A stretch of 64,000 nt of DNA from Brucella rhizosphaerae (GTDB lineage Bacteria; Pseudomonadota; Alphaproteobacteria; Rhizobiales; Rhizobiaceae), in the NCBI RefSeq assembly GCF_002252475.1, contig NZ_NNRK01000035.1:248001-312000 (forward strand), read 5' to 3'. Below are positions 27,508 to 36,138 of this stretch, in pieces. Position 1 is the stretch's first letter. Each line of letters starts with the position of its first letter. The notes below the pieces were generated by a model. That model was given only the letters and a program-made list of their open reading frames with translations, had not been told where the DNA came from and searched no databases. The translations under genes and the position numbers were made by a program.

Positions 27508-28604
27508 CCAACTAAGGCGGCGCTCAGCAGCAGAGCGCCGGTCAGCGCAATAAACAAAGCAGCGCCAACTTCAATGAGCGCCTTCAGGCGGCCCGACATG
27601 GCGTTGCTGCCTGCAAAACGCAATGCTGTGTTCTTGGCGGTCACGGCAAGCGTTGCGAGAAACGCGACGGTCAGAAATGTGCCGAAGGCCATGGCAAAGA
27701 CCGAGAGTAAACCACCGACCAACAAGCCATTGAGAAGCGCGAAGGTGAGCACGATGAGTGCGCCGGAGCATGGACGCAGACCGACAGAGAAAATGGCTGA
27801 CCATGCCGTTTTCCAGTTGAAATCATCACCAAGTTTCGATGGATCGGCAATATGTGCATTGCCGCAGTCTGCGCAAATCTCGCCTTCGCCGATGAAGACA
27901 TGATCAGTTGCGGCGTTTGTGCGCTTATAGTTAAGCTTGACTGTGCTGCTTGATGCGAGCGCCCGTGTGCTTTGTGAAACGCTTCCTTGCCAGGCTGGAC
28001 CGGCAGCCATCGCGGTCTGCGGTGCCATTGCTAAAAGTGCGCTTGTCGGCGACGGGTCTGCATTGTCGGGCTTTTTAAACAGAAGCGGCAATTTGCGCGC
28101 CAGCAGCCACATGCCAAAGAGCAGCACAAGCGCAAAGCTCGCAATCTCCATATAGCGTGCGGTCTGGTTCATGGAAATTCCCGTACCGCGCAGGACAAGC
28201 CATGCCAGTCCCACGACGAAGACGGCCATGACGGCCTGCAACAGCGAGGATACGAAGGACAGGAAAATGCCGCGGCGAAGCGCGGTTTCATTGGCAATCA
28301 TGTAGGATGAAATGACCGCTTTGCCGTGGCCGGGGCCAGCCGCATGGAAGATGCCATAAATAAACGACAGTCCGATCAGCACAGAAGCCTGCCATGGATC
28401 GTCGCGCATGGCTTTGAGTGCATTGGTCATGGCGAGATAGAATGTGCGCTGCTGTTCGTTCATCCATAGGATGATATGCGCGAACGGGCCGGTCGGCTTC
28501 ATGGCAACTTCATTGGCACCAATGCCCAGAGACGATTGTGCCAGCGCATTGGCAGCGATCATCACGAGGGTAGCGGTGAGAATGAAACGGACCGTTCTTT
28601 TCAT
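27504..28604 (-). CDS. NicO-family nickel/cobalt/zinc exporter (ZevB/RcnA-like)
   Basis: A 366-residue protein with six or seven membrane helices. The family motif HAAGPGHGKAVISSYMIA lies near residue 85, and a second motif GLRPCSGALIVLTFALL lies near 290. Between helices is a loop with CADCGNAHIAD, which may bind metal. NicO proteins move Ni2+, Co2+ or, in Haemophilus ZevB, zinc. It is immediately downstream of the DUF1007 gene (8-base gap), the ZevA-ZevB arrangement. The first segment MKRTVRFILTATLVMIAANALA acts as a signal or first helix. Confidence 0.88.
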   Translation of the reverse strand: MKRTVRFILTATLVMIAANALAQSSLGIGANEVAMKPTGPFAHIILWMNEQQRTFYLAMTNALKAMRDDPWQASVLIGLSFIYGIFHAAGPGHGKAVISSYMIANETALRRGIFLSFVSSLLQAVMAVFVVGLAWLVLRGTGISMNQTARYMEIASFALVLLFGMWLLARKLPLLFKKPDNADPSPTSALLAMAPQTAMAAGPAWQGSVSQSTRALASSSTVKLNYKRTNAATDHVFIGEGEICADCGNAHIADPSKLGDDFNWKTAWSAIFSVGLRPCSGALIVLTFALLNGLLVGGLLSVFAMAFGTFLTVAFLATLAVTAKNTALRFAGSNAMSGRLKALIEVGAALFIALTGALLLSAALVG

Positions 28605-28612
28605 AAGGCTGT

Positions 28613-29293
28613 CTATCCTTTTGGTGCGCAGGTTACTTCAAGACGGGTGGCAAAAATCTTCGACATGTCGGTGCCAGCCGGGTCGTTGAAGAAAGCATCT
28701 GTTAGCGACGCCTGGTTTTGGGCGATGGCTTCATCCGGATTAGGGCGAACGACTTTGGACGTGCATCCCTTCGGCAAGCCTTTGATGACAAGTTCGCTAT
28801 CATTTACATAGTCGATGGCTGTGTAAAATGTTGGATCGTAAACTCCAAAGCTCACCGTATGACCGGGTTCCAGCTTCAGCGGTTTTTCAGGCTTGCTCGT
28901 GAAGATAATCAGCAGGTGATTGTCGGTAAAATCGGCCGCCAGATCTTTCGGGCGAGCCATTTTGACATCTTTGCCATCGGCAAGCACAGTCTGAAAATAT
29001 TTGAACTCGGCAATGGAGCTGTTGATGACATGCCCGAGGTCGATCAGCTCATTTTTGTCGAGTTGTAAATCGCCATTCTTGTCAAACTCCATAAGAACGG
29101 TCGACGAGAAAACATCGTCGAAACGCCAGATATGAGCGAGCTTGTCCACCGTACCATCCGGCGCAATCGTCAACTCCAGCCTTGCATCGGCAAAAACATG
29201 CGGATGCGCCTGCACAGCCAAGGGCGCCAACACTGCCGTCAGTGTTATGGCTGGGCCAAGGCGGCTTTTCAGCCATGTGCGCAAATCAAGCAT
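28613..29293 (-). CDS. DUF1007 periplasmic protein (ZevA-like)
   Basis: About 226 residues. A hydrophobic N-terminus ends in VQAHPHVFAD, so the mature protein begins with an HPH motif suited to metal binding. The DUF1007 domain follows, with FDDVFSSTVLMEFDKNGD, TDNHLLIIFTSKP and GVYDPTFYTAIDY. DUF1007 proteins pair with NicO transporters; Haemophilus ZevA is the zinc-linked example. The start at 29293 fits a signal peptide; the upstream open frame to 29374 is unlikely to be translated. Confidence 0.82.
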   Translation of the reverse strand: MLDLRTWLKSRLGPAITLTAVLAPLAVQAHPHVFADARLELTIAPDGTVDKLAHIWRFDDVFSSTVLMEFDKNGDLQLDKNELIDLGHVINSSIAEFKYFQTVLADGKDVKMARPKDLAADFTDNHLLIIFTSKPEKPLKLEPGHTVSFGVYDPTFYTAIDYVNDSELVIKGLPKGCTSKVVRPNPDEAIAQNQASLTDAFFNDPAGTDMSKIFATRLEVTCAPKG

Positions 29294-29378
29294 GTACGGG
29301 TTCCGTGAATTCTTCTGCAAGGCATAACCGCGAAGGCGGCGAAAGTGGGACGATAACCGTCTTTTAAACCGCACTTAC

Positions 29379-30293
29379 CTACAGTTTTGTGTCTTCGCGC
29401 AGTTCCCGCTCCTTAAACCACTGGGCCAGAAAGTCGACAAGTGCGCGGATTTTGGCTGGCAGATAGCGACGGTGCGGGTAAACCGCATAGATACCACCAT
29501 CCTTGACGATGAATTCATCCAGACATGGAATAAGTCTGCCGCGCTCAATCTCCTCTTCGGCGATGAACGCCGGCAGTGAGCAGAAACCAAGCCCGGCGAT
29601 GGCCGCCGTTTTGGTGGCGACGGGGCTGTTGACCTCAATCGGACCATGCACATTGACGGTCATCATTGAGCCGTCCGTATTGCGGAAATGCCAGTTGTTG
29701 CGCGAGCGCGCATTGGTATCAATGATGCACGGCCTGTCCGCCAGATCTTCTGGCCGCTCCGGCTTACCGACGCGAGCGATAAGCTCTGGCGCACCGCACA
29801 GCACAGAATGGAAGGGTGAAAGCCTTTTTGCGATGAGCGATGAATCCTGCAGACGTGTGATGCGGATTGCGAGGTCGAACCCTTCTTCCACCAGATCGAC
29901 AAAACGATCATCCAGCCGCACATCGAGTACAATGTCCGGGTGTGCGAGACAGAAATCGATCAGCGATTGCCCGATAACCGCATCGGCAAAGGTACGCGGG
30001 GCGGAAAGTTTTATGCGTCCACGTGCATCGGAACTGGTTTCGCTGACAGCATCCTGAAGCGCATCAATCTCGCGAATGATTTCGATGGCGCGGTGATAAT
30101 AGGTATGACCGGCTTCGGTGAGCGAGAACTGGCGTGTTGTACGGTTGAGTAGTCGCGCCCCGAGCTCGTCTTCCAGTTCGCGCACATATTTGGAAAGCAG
30201 CGCCTTTGAACGTCCGATTTTTCGCGCAGCGGCGGAAAAGCCTTCCGCTTCGACCACGTCGATAAATGCACGCATACGTGTGAGGGTGTCCAT
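29379..30293 (-). CDS. LysR-family transcriptional regulator
   Basis: A 304-residue LysR protein with an N-terminal HTH (GFSAAARKIGRSKALLSKYVRELE, about residues 18-41) and a CrgA-like effector domain. It starts 4 bases after the amidase gene on the same strand, so both are probably co-transcribed, which is less usual than a divergent layout. It could control the amidase or the metal genes downstream. The inducer is unknown. Confidence 0.9.
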   Translation of the reverse strand: MDTLTRMRAFIDVVEAEGFSAAARKIGRSKALLSKYVRELEDELGARLLNRTTRQFSLTEAGHTYYHRAIEIIREIDALQDAVSETSSDARGRIKLSAPRTFADAVIGQSLIDFCLAHPDIVLDVRLDDRFVDLVEEGFDLAIRITRLQDSSLIAKRLSPFHSVLCGAPELIARVGKPERPEDLADRPCIIDTNARSRNNWHFRNTDGSMMTVNVHGPIEVNSPVATKTAAIAGLGFCSLPAFIAEEEIERGRLIPCLDEFIVKDGGIYAVYPHRRYLPAKIRALVDFLAQWFKERELREDTKL

Positions 30294-30296
30294 GGC

Positions 30297-31487
30297 TCAG
30301 CCTTGTGTCTGAATAAGAATGTTTTTAGCGAGTGTAATCAAAGCGCGGTCACTGCCGCGCGGCCCGATAAAGGATATGCCCATCGGCGCGCCGTGAACCG
30401 TTCCGAGAGGCACTGTAATCTGCGGCAGCCCGGAAAGAACGGAGAGGCAGAGAAGGCGTAACGCCTGTTCGCGATAAGCCTGCTGTGCCTCGAATGGTTC
30501 TTTGGAAAAAGGCGCGGCACCTGGTACGGTTGGCAGAGCCAGCACCGCATTGTCACCGATGATTGTTTCCAATTCGAGGCTGAAACGCACGCGGCGATTG
30601 TGATGGTGCGTGAGGGCTTCTTCAGTGATTTCTGATCCGTAAGCGAAGCGATCCGCGACGCCCGGGCCAAGCTGGCGGTCGTCCGACGAAATCCATGCGC
30701 CATGCGTTGCCCACGCTTCTGCTCCCTGTATCTGGCGGAAAGTCAGATACAGCTCGTCTATCGAAAGCGTTGGCTGGCTTGCGGCCTTGAGGCCTTCAAA
30801 ATGCGGGCGCACCGCAGCAAACATCGCCCGGTATGCGTCGGTTTCCGGATGGTCGAGCAGCAGATGCTCCAGCAGAGGCATATAAAGAAGCTGCGAGAAA
30901 GCGAATGTCTGCTTGTCATCGCCGAGCAGCAGTTCGCCAACCTTTTCATAAAGATCGATATCGCGCGCAAACCAACCGATCGTATCCAGAGATGGCGCAA
31001 GCGGCATGATACCTTCGAGCGGGATGCGACCATGAGTGGAACGCAGGCCAATAAGGCCGCAGAAGCTTGCTGGTGCGCGGATTGAGCCACCCGTATCTGA
31101 TCCAAGCGCGATATCTGCCAGTCTGCCTGCAACAGCCGCCGCCGAACCTGAAGATGAACCACCCGTGACCCGATCAGGGGCAGCGGGATTGATTGGGTAA
31201 GGGTAGTGGGAATTCTGTCCCATCAGGGAAAAAGCCAGCTCATCAGTCTGGGTTTTACCGATGAAAGAAGCGCCTGCCTGAAGCAGTTTTTCAACCGCTG
31301 GTGCCGATCTGGTGGCGACAGGTGATTCGGCCAAAATCTGCGGATTTCCGCAGCCAGTTTTCATTCCAGCCACATCATAGATGTCCTTGACCGCAAGAGT
31401 TGCCCCTTGAAGCGGGCCAGAAGCTGCGTGAACAGGTGCATTTTCAGCTTTGGCGATGAGAGCATTGAAGGAATCGAGGCGGGTCAT
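30297..31487 (-). CDS. Amidase-signature family hydrolase
   Basis: 396 residues with the Ser-cisSer-Lys triad: K34 in LAVKDIYDV, cis-Ser near 111 in TGGSSSGSAAA, and nucleophile S135 in GSDTGGSIRAP. The order and spacing match AMI1-like and aryl-acylamidase-type enzymes, which hydrolyse small amides such as indole-3-acetamide. It is not the GatA subunit, which is longer and sits with GatC. The substrate cannot be named. It is followed by a LysR gene 4 bases downstream. Confidence 0.87.
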   Translation of the reverse strand: MTRLDSFNALIAKAENAPVHAASGPLQGATLAVKDIYDVAGMKTGCGNPQILAESPVATRSAPAVEKLLQAGASFIGKTQTDELAFSLMGQNSHYPYPINPAAPDRVTGGSSSGSAAAVAGRLADIALGSDTGGSIRAPASFCGLIGLRSTHGRIPLEGIMPLAPSLDTIGWFARDIDLYEKVGELLLGDDKQTFAFSQLLYMPLLEHLLLDHPETDAYRAMFAAVRPHFEGLKAASQPTLSIDELYLTFRQIQGAEAWATHGAWISSDDRQLGPGVADRFAYGSEITEEALTHHHNRRVRFSLELETIIGDNAVLALPTVPGAAPFSKEPFEAQQAYREQALRLLCLSVLSGLPQITVPLGTVHGAPMGISFIGPRGSDRALITLAKNILIQTQG

Positions 31488-32164
31488 TGTTCACGACTTG
31501 CTGCCGAAATCAGCATTTATGGTTAAAGAAAGGGAAATTAACGCGGTCGATTGTTTCACTAATGTTGAACAATGGCAAGCGCACTCGGCAGCAAGTCTGT
31601 CTTAAAAATTATTTTCGCACGACCCGCATTTGTCATTGAATCAACACATGTTTGAGATTATATCGCCCTTGCCCAAAGTCGCACGTGCCTGTGGGTGTCC
31701 GCCGATCCTCGAATGGTGAGGAATTCGGTACGGTACCTGGACCTAACCGCTCCAGTCGATCTGTAGGCCAACCGCCAGATCGAGGACATCTTGAAGCAAC
31801 GACGGTGCGGGCCTTTCTGGTGTCTTTCGGCTGTCCAAAAGCCGGAATTACTGAAGAGGCACACCTTCATTGCCAAAAGTGCGGATGCGGTTCTCCAATT
31901 CCAATCCAAGGCAGACAAAGCGGAGTAACGCGGGTTTAGCGTTGTTCCACCGCCGCATGAGTTTTCGCGTGACCTCAGCATCTCCAAAGGCTGGCCTCAC
32001 CGCGGATGCGCTTATGCATACTTTGTCTCTTAGAGAATTTCTTGGCCTCTAGTGGTTTGGTCAGATTCCCTAAGTGTTTTTTCTGCGTGATTTTGTTCGA
32101 AAGTCTGTGACTTTCCGGGATCACGCTCTAGATGCGGCAGATCAAGCCGCGCGGGAGAACGACC
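31488..32164. other. 677-base region without an intact gene; decayed coding remnant
   Basis: No complete gene is seen. Between about 31660 and 32020 both strands have medium-length open frames of atypical composition. On the minus strand, 31860-32020 reads like a protein piece (RPAFGDAEVTRKL, then RWNNAKPALLRFV), then meets a stop and continues in other frames, as expected of a broken gene. I cannot name its family. The right end holds a palindromic repeat (32085-32131) and the odc ribosome site. Confidence 0.45.
32085..32131. repeat. Palindromic intergenic repeat upstream of odc
   Basis: GCGTGAT at 32085-32091 pairs with ATCACGC at 32120-32126. Inside are a CGAAAG and a CTTTCCGGG arm, and the element ends CTCTAG, as do the copies at 34 and 52 kb. 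It is a diverged hairpin-2 member of the repeat family. Confidence 0.6.
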
Positions 32165-33298
32165 ATGGCAACGCAGCGTATTATTGATTTCCTCAACACC
32201 CGCCGTCCCGATGGCCCATGCCTCGTCGTCGACACCGATGTCGTGCGCGAAAACTATCAGAATTTTGAGAAGGCACTGCCTTATTCGCGCATTTTTTATG
32301 CTGTGAAGGCAAATCCTGCACCTGAAGTCCTGCGCCTTCTGGCATCGCTTGGCTCGTGCTTCGATACGGCATCAGTTGCTGAAATCGAAATGGCACTCGA
32401 AGCTGGCGCAACGCCAAACCGCATTTCTTATGGCAACACCATCAAGAAAGAACGTGATGTTGCGCGTGCTTTCGAGCTGGGGATTCGTCTCTATGCAGTT
32501 GATTGCGTTGAAGAAGTCGAAAAGGTTGCTCGCGCTGCTCCTGGCAGCCGCGTATTCTGCCGCGTGTTGACTGACGGTGAAGGCGCTGAATGGCCGCTGT
32601 CGCGCAAATTCGGTTGCGTGCCTGCCATGGCAATCGACGTTCTGCGCCATGCAAAGGCGCTCGGCCTCGACTCCTACGGCGTATCGTTCCATGTCGGCTC
32701 GCAGCAGACGGACCTTACTGCATGGGATCGCGCATTGAGCGATGCAGCATCGGTATTCCGCACGCTGGCTGACGAAGGCATTGTTCTGCGCATGGTCAAC
32801 ATGGGCGGCGGTTTCCCAACCCGCTACCTCAAGGACGTACCAACCGCTCAGGCTTACGGCATGGCGATTTTCGATGCCCTGTCCAAGCACTTCGGCAACC
32901 GTATTCCGGAAACCATTATCGAACCGGGCCGCGGCATGGTTGGCAATGCAGGCGTGATCAAGACCGAAGTGGTTCTGGTTTCGCGCAAGTCCGACAACGA
33001 CAATGTGCGCTGGGTTTATCTCGACATCGGAAAATTCGGTGGTCTTGCCGAAACCATGGACGAAGCGATCCGCTATCAGATCGTAACCCCACGTGACGGC
33101 GGTGAAACCGAACCTTGCGTGCTGGCTGGCCCAACCTGCGACAGTGCGGATGTTCTTTATGAAAAGACACCGTATCCGCTGCCGGTTTCGCTGACCATTG
33201 GTGACGAAATCCTCATCGAAGGCACGGGCGCCTACACCACGACCTATTCGGCGGTGGCTTTCAATGGCTTTGAACCACTCCGATCCTACGTCATCTGA
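32165..33298 (+). CDS. odc: Ornithine/lysine decarboxylase (alanine-racemase fold)
   Basis: A 377-residue PLP enzyme of fold type III. The PLP Lys is K48 in FYAVKANP, SFHVGSQQ supports the cofactor and GGGFP binds its phosphate. The C-terminal GPTCDSADV supplies the active-site Cys and Asp. This class decarboxylates ornithine, sometimes lysine, to putrescine or cadaverine. GGGAGA precedes ATG 32165; an in-frame ATG at 32132 overlaps the repeat and is unlikely. The product can feed homospermidine synthase at 11894-13339. A GNAT gene follows. Confidence 0.93.
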   Translation: MATQRIIDFLNTRRPDGPCLVVDTDVVRENYQNFEKALPYSRIFYAVKANPAPEVLRLLASLGSCFDTASVAEIEMALEAGATPNRISYGNTIKKERDVARAFELGIRLYAVDCVEEVEKVARAAPGSRVFCRVLTDGEGAEWPLSRKFGCVPAMAIDVLRHAKALGLDSYGVSFHVGSQQTDLTAWDRALSDAASVFRTLADEGIVLRMVNMGGGFPTRYLKDVPTAQAYGMAIFDALSKHFGNRIPETIIEPGRGMVGNAGVIKTEVVLVSRKSDNDNVRWVYLDIGKFGGLAETMDEAIRYQIVTPRDGGETEPCVLAGPTCDSADVLYEKTPYPLPVSLTIGDEILIEGTGAYTTTYSAVAFNGFEPLRSYVI

Positions 33299-33331
33299 TC
33301 GCTCGGGCTTAACCTGAACGATCCTCTCAAT

Positions 33332-33359
33332 CTGTCTGGCACTGAAAAGTGCCGGGCAG
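33332..33359 (+). other. Hairpin between odc and the GNAT gene
   Basis: A stem of up to 12 bp with two imperfect pairs (33332-33343 with 33348-33359) is closed by GAAA. There is no T-run, so it may reduce or separate expression of the downstream acetyltransferase rather than stop it. Confidence 0.45.
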
Positions 33360-33393
33360 GATGTGCTGCTGCCGCTCAGCGGGGATAGATGTC

Positions 33394-34008
33394 ATGAATA
33401 CAAATCCGGAAATTCAGGAAAATATTGTAACCAGCCTGTCGCAGCGCTTTCAGGCCGCTTTCGCTATTGTCAGCGAAACGGCGGAGCATGTTGCAGCACG
33501 TGAAGCGCTGCTCGACCGCGCCATGGGCGAGGGCCGCCGTAGAAAATCGTCGGAAAAGCTGCGTCGTGGTCGTTTGCCGGCTGAAGGTCTTGCGTTCGTT
33601 GCTAACGGTTCTGATGGTTCGCTGGCAGGTACAGTGCGCTTGTGGAATGTCCATGCCGGACTTGATGCTTTCGGTTTTCCTGTTACGGCTTTGCTGCTTG
33701 GTCCGCTTGCGGTTGAACCATCAGCTGCTGGCTGCGGTATTGGCTCGGCTCTGATGCGCCATGCCTTGAACGAAGCCCAGCGGCTTGGCCACAGTGCCGT
33801 TTTGCTCGTCGGTGATCCGGAATATTATGAGCGCTTTGGCTTTTCAGCGGCAAAGACCGGCGAGCTTGCTATGCCAGGCCCTTTCGAGAAGCGTCGCTTT
33901 CTGGCAATTGAGCTGAAGCCCGGCCATCTTGATGGAGCGCAGGGGATTTTGCGTGCGAGCGGTCGCAAGCTGCCGCGTGTTGAAACAGCTTCACGCCAGA
34001 CAGCCTGA
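33394..34008 (+). CDS. GNAT N-acetyltransferase (YhbS-like)
   Basis: A 204-residue acetyltransferase. The acetyl-CoA loop is in LGPLAVEPSAAGCGIGSALMRHALNEA, and LVGDPEYYERFGF is typical of the YhbS group. It lies 95 bases after odc on the same strand, so it may share that transcript; whether it acetylates a polyamine is speculation. ATG 33394 has GGGGA upstream, and the earlier in-frame start at 33349 falls within the hairpin. Confidence 0.82.
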   Translation: MNTNPEIQENIVTSLSQRFQAAFAIVSETAEHVAAREALLDRAMGEGRRRKSSEKLRRGRLPAEGLAFVANGSDGSLAGTVRLWNVHAGLDAFGFPVTALLLGPLAVEPSAAGCGIGSALMRHALNEAQRLGHSAVLLVGDPEYYERFGFSAAKTGELAMPGPFEKRRFLAIELKPGHLDGAQGILRASGRKLPRVETASRQTA

Positions 34009-34029
34009 CACAAAATCGCTGGACCTTTT

Positions 34030-34139
34030 CTAAAGCGTGTCACGTTTTATCATATCCATGTGACACGCTTTAATTCTTTATTTTTACGCATGTCTTTGTC
34101 CCAAAACCGGTTCCCACTTTGGGGAGACATGCTTTAGGA
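34030..34139. repeat. Double-hairpin intergenic repeat, copy A
   Basis: Two palindromes in series. The first (34031-34072) has TAAAGCGTGTCAC pairing with GTGACACGCTTTA around TATCATATCC-like sequence. The second (34088-34132) has GCATGTC pairing with GACATGC around CCCAAAACCGG and CCCACTTTGGGG. The end CTTTAG contains the stop codon of the adjacent minus-strand gene. It is about 85 percent alike by eye to copy B at 51975-52080. Confidence 0.8.
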
Positions 34140-35948
34140 TAAACGCACCAGCCGTCCGAAGTTGCGGACGGCTGTAATCGCGAGACCAGCCAGAAAGCCA
34201 GCTATCAATCCGGCGATCACAATCAGCTTGCGTGAAGACCCGGCTGGATCAAGCGGGGGGCGTGCTTCGGAAATTACACGAACATTGGTGGTCGTGATGC
34301 CTTGCTGCTCGGTGGTTTCACGCGAGCGCAGGAGGAAGGCCTCATAGACCGAGCGAAGCGTTGAAGCTTCACGGTCCAGTTCTCGCAATTTCACCCGATC
34401 ATCATTGCTATTCGCCTGTTGCGATTTGAGCTGTGCGAGGCGTGCACTGAGATCACGCTCCTGCTGCGCAGAGCGCTGTACTTCAACTTGCAGGGAGGCG
34501 CGGATACGGCGCAATTCGGCATCGATATCATTCAAAACGGTCTGCTTTTGAGACTGTAGCTGAATGAGTTGCGGGTGGCGTGGCCCGAGTTGAGTGGATG
34601 CTCCATTCGCATTCTGACTGGCCAGCGCATATTGTGCTCGCAGAGCCGTCAGCGTGTTGGAACGCAAATCTTCCGGCAAAGTGCCGGAAATGACGCTGCC
34701 CGTTGTTGCATCATTGAGAACCTGAACACGTGCCTGAAGACGCATGGTCTCAGCACGCTGATTGGTAAGCTGATCATTCAGACGTGTCAGGTCATTGTCG
34801 CTGATCAGTTTGCCGTCAACATCGACAAGATCACGCGACGCCCTGAAATCCGCTGTGGTTTGTTCGGCTTTTTCGACGCTTGCACGCATATCGGCGAGGC
34901 GTTTTGAAAGCTCTTCTGCATTACGGCGGGCGGCATCGGACTGAAGAGAATCGAGCTCTGTCTGGAACACGGTGCCAATGAGATTGGCTATCTCGGCCGA
35001 TTTCTCAGGGCTGCGTGTCTTGACCGAAATCGAATAGATGAAGGTCTTGGCGTCGCGCCCGATCGTCAGGCTGTCGTAGAGATTATATAGAACGCGGGTT
35101 TCAAGTGCCTGACCCTCGCTCGCGGTATTTGGCTTCACCATACTTTTAAGCTGCGCGAAAAAGCCAGCGATACCGGTGGGCACAAAGCTTCCGTTGAATT
35201 CCGGATCTTTGGTCAGATCGGCTTGATTGATGACCTTGAGCAGAACACTGCTCGAATCGAGTAGTCGCGCCTGGCTTTCAGCAATAGCAAGCGATGCATC
35301 GGTTGGTAATTGTCCAGGGGTCAATTCCGTACCAACGGTCTTGATGCTACGTGGGTCGACCAGAATATCAGTCGATGCAATATACATTTGCGGGATGGTC
35401 ATCGCATAGAGTGCTGCAGCAATGCCGCCGATCAGCGTTGTCGCGATCAGCAGTTTGCGTGAGCCCCGGACGATTTCAATCGCTACACGCGGATCAACCA
35501 GCGGCTTCCATTCCGTACCCGACGATTCGCGTTGCGGTGCTGGCCAGGTGTTGTCCGCGACAATTGCCTTGGGTTCTGGTGCCTTGGGTTCTGGTGCCTT
35601 GAGTTCCGGTGTCGTGGGCTCCTGTGCGTTGACCTTAGCCACTTCATCCCTGGACGAATTTGCACCCTGTTCGCGTTCTGCGATCTTGCGCTCAAGTTCA
35701 GCCTTGATCGAGGCCATGCGGCTGCGAAGCTCGGAAACCTCTTCTTCCTTGGCGGTTTTGCTTTCCTGCTGGGAGCGAAACAGTTCAGCGCGTTCCTCAG
35801 GGGTTGCAGGCGGGGTCCATGGAGGAGTTATAGATTGAGGCTCACGTTTGGACGTGTCAGATTCTTCGCGGCTTGTCTCGGGCGCGTCTGAAAATGCAAG
35901 AAGAGGTTTTTCCTCTCTTCCCTTATTGCGCTTGTCGTCACCACTCAT
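34134..35948 (-). CDS. Wzz/GumC-type polysaccharide chain-length determinant
   Basis: A 604-residue inner-membrane protein. The first about 160 residues are charged and cytoplasmic, with a short KAPEP repeat. Then come a helix (about 168-188, LLIATTLIGGIAAALYAM), the Wzz motif with YIASTDILVDPRS, a long periplasmic coiled coil (about 330-540) and a second helix near the end (LIVIAGLIAGFLAGLAI). It lacks the C-terminal tyrosine-kinase domain of fused PCP2 proteins. Such proteins set polymer length in Wzx/Wzy export of surface polysaccharide. ATG 35948 is used; the preceding TTG is unlikely. It is divergent from the flippase gene. Confidence 0.88.
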   Translation of the reverse strand: MSGDDKRNKGREEKPLLAFSDAPETSREESDTSKREPQSITPPWTPPATPEERAELFRSQQESKTAKEEEVSELRSRMASIKAELERKIAEREQGANSSRDEVAKVNAQEPTTPELKAPEPKAPEPKAIVADNTWPAPQRESSGTEWKPLVDPRVAIEIVRGSRKLLIATTLIGGIAAALYAMTIPQMYIASTDILVDPRSIKTVGTELTPGQLPTDASLAIAESQARLLDSSSVLLKVINQADLTKDPEFNGSFVPTGIAGFFAQLKSMVKPNTASEGQALETRVLYNLYDSLTIGRDAKTFIYSISVKTRSPEKSAEIANLIGTVFQTELDSLQSDAARRNAEELSKRLADMRASVEKAEQTTADFRASRDLVDVDGKLISDNDLTRLNDQLTNQRAETMRLQARVQVLNDATTGSVISGTLPEDLRSNTLTALRAQYALASQNANGASTQLGPRHPQLIQLQSQKQTVLNDIDAELRRIRASLQVEVQRSAQQERDLSARLAQLKSQQANSNDDRVKLRELDREASTLRSVYEAFLLRSRETTEQQGITTTNVRVISEARPPLDPAGSSRKLIVIAGLIAGFLAGLAITAVRNFGRLVRLS

Positions 35949-36138
35949 CGTCAAAGATGTCCGTACCCCAGAATAGTCTTCACGCTTTCGACTATAGATT
36001 TTTTATGGAGAACAAATGGTTAAAATGCGTATCGATAATCAGGTTAGTACTTTTTAATTAAGCCTTTTTGGCTAAGTTGCCCTCTCAGGTCGGCGACACG
36101 GCCTCCAGATAACAGGCAAGATAAGACGAGGCCCTCGG

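Noticed and set aside
31652-31987. Two overlapping medium frames as separate genes
   Set aside because: No ribosome site, no family match and odd composition; treated as a decayed remnant.
35571-35610. Short tandem repeat as a CRISPR or regulatory array
   Set aside because: It is a 15-base in-frame repeat coding for KAPEP in the chain-length protein, with no spacers.
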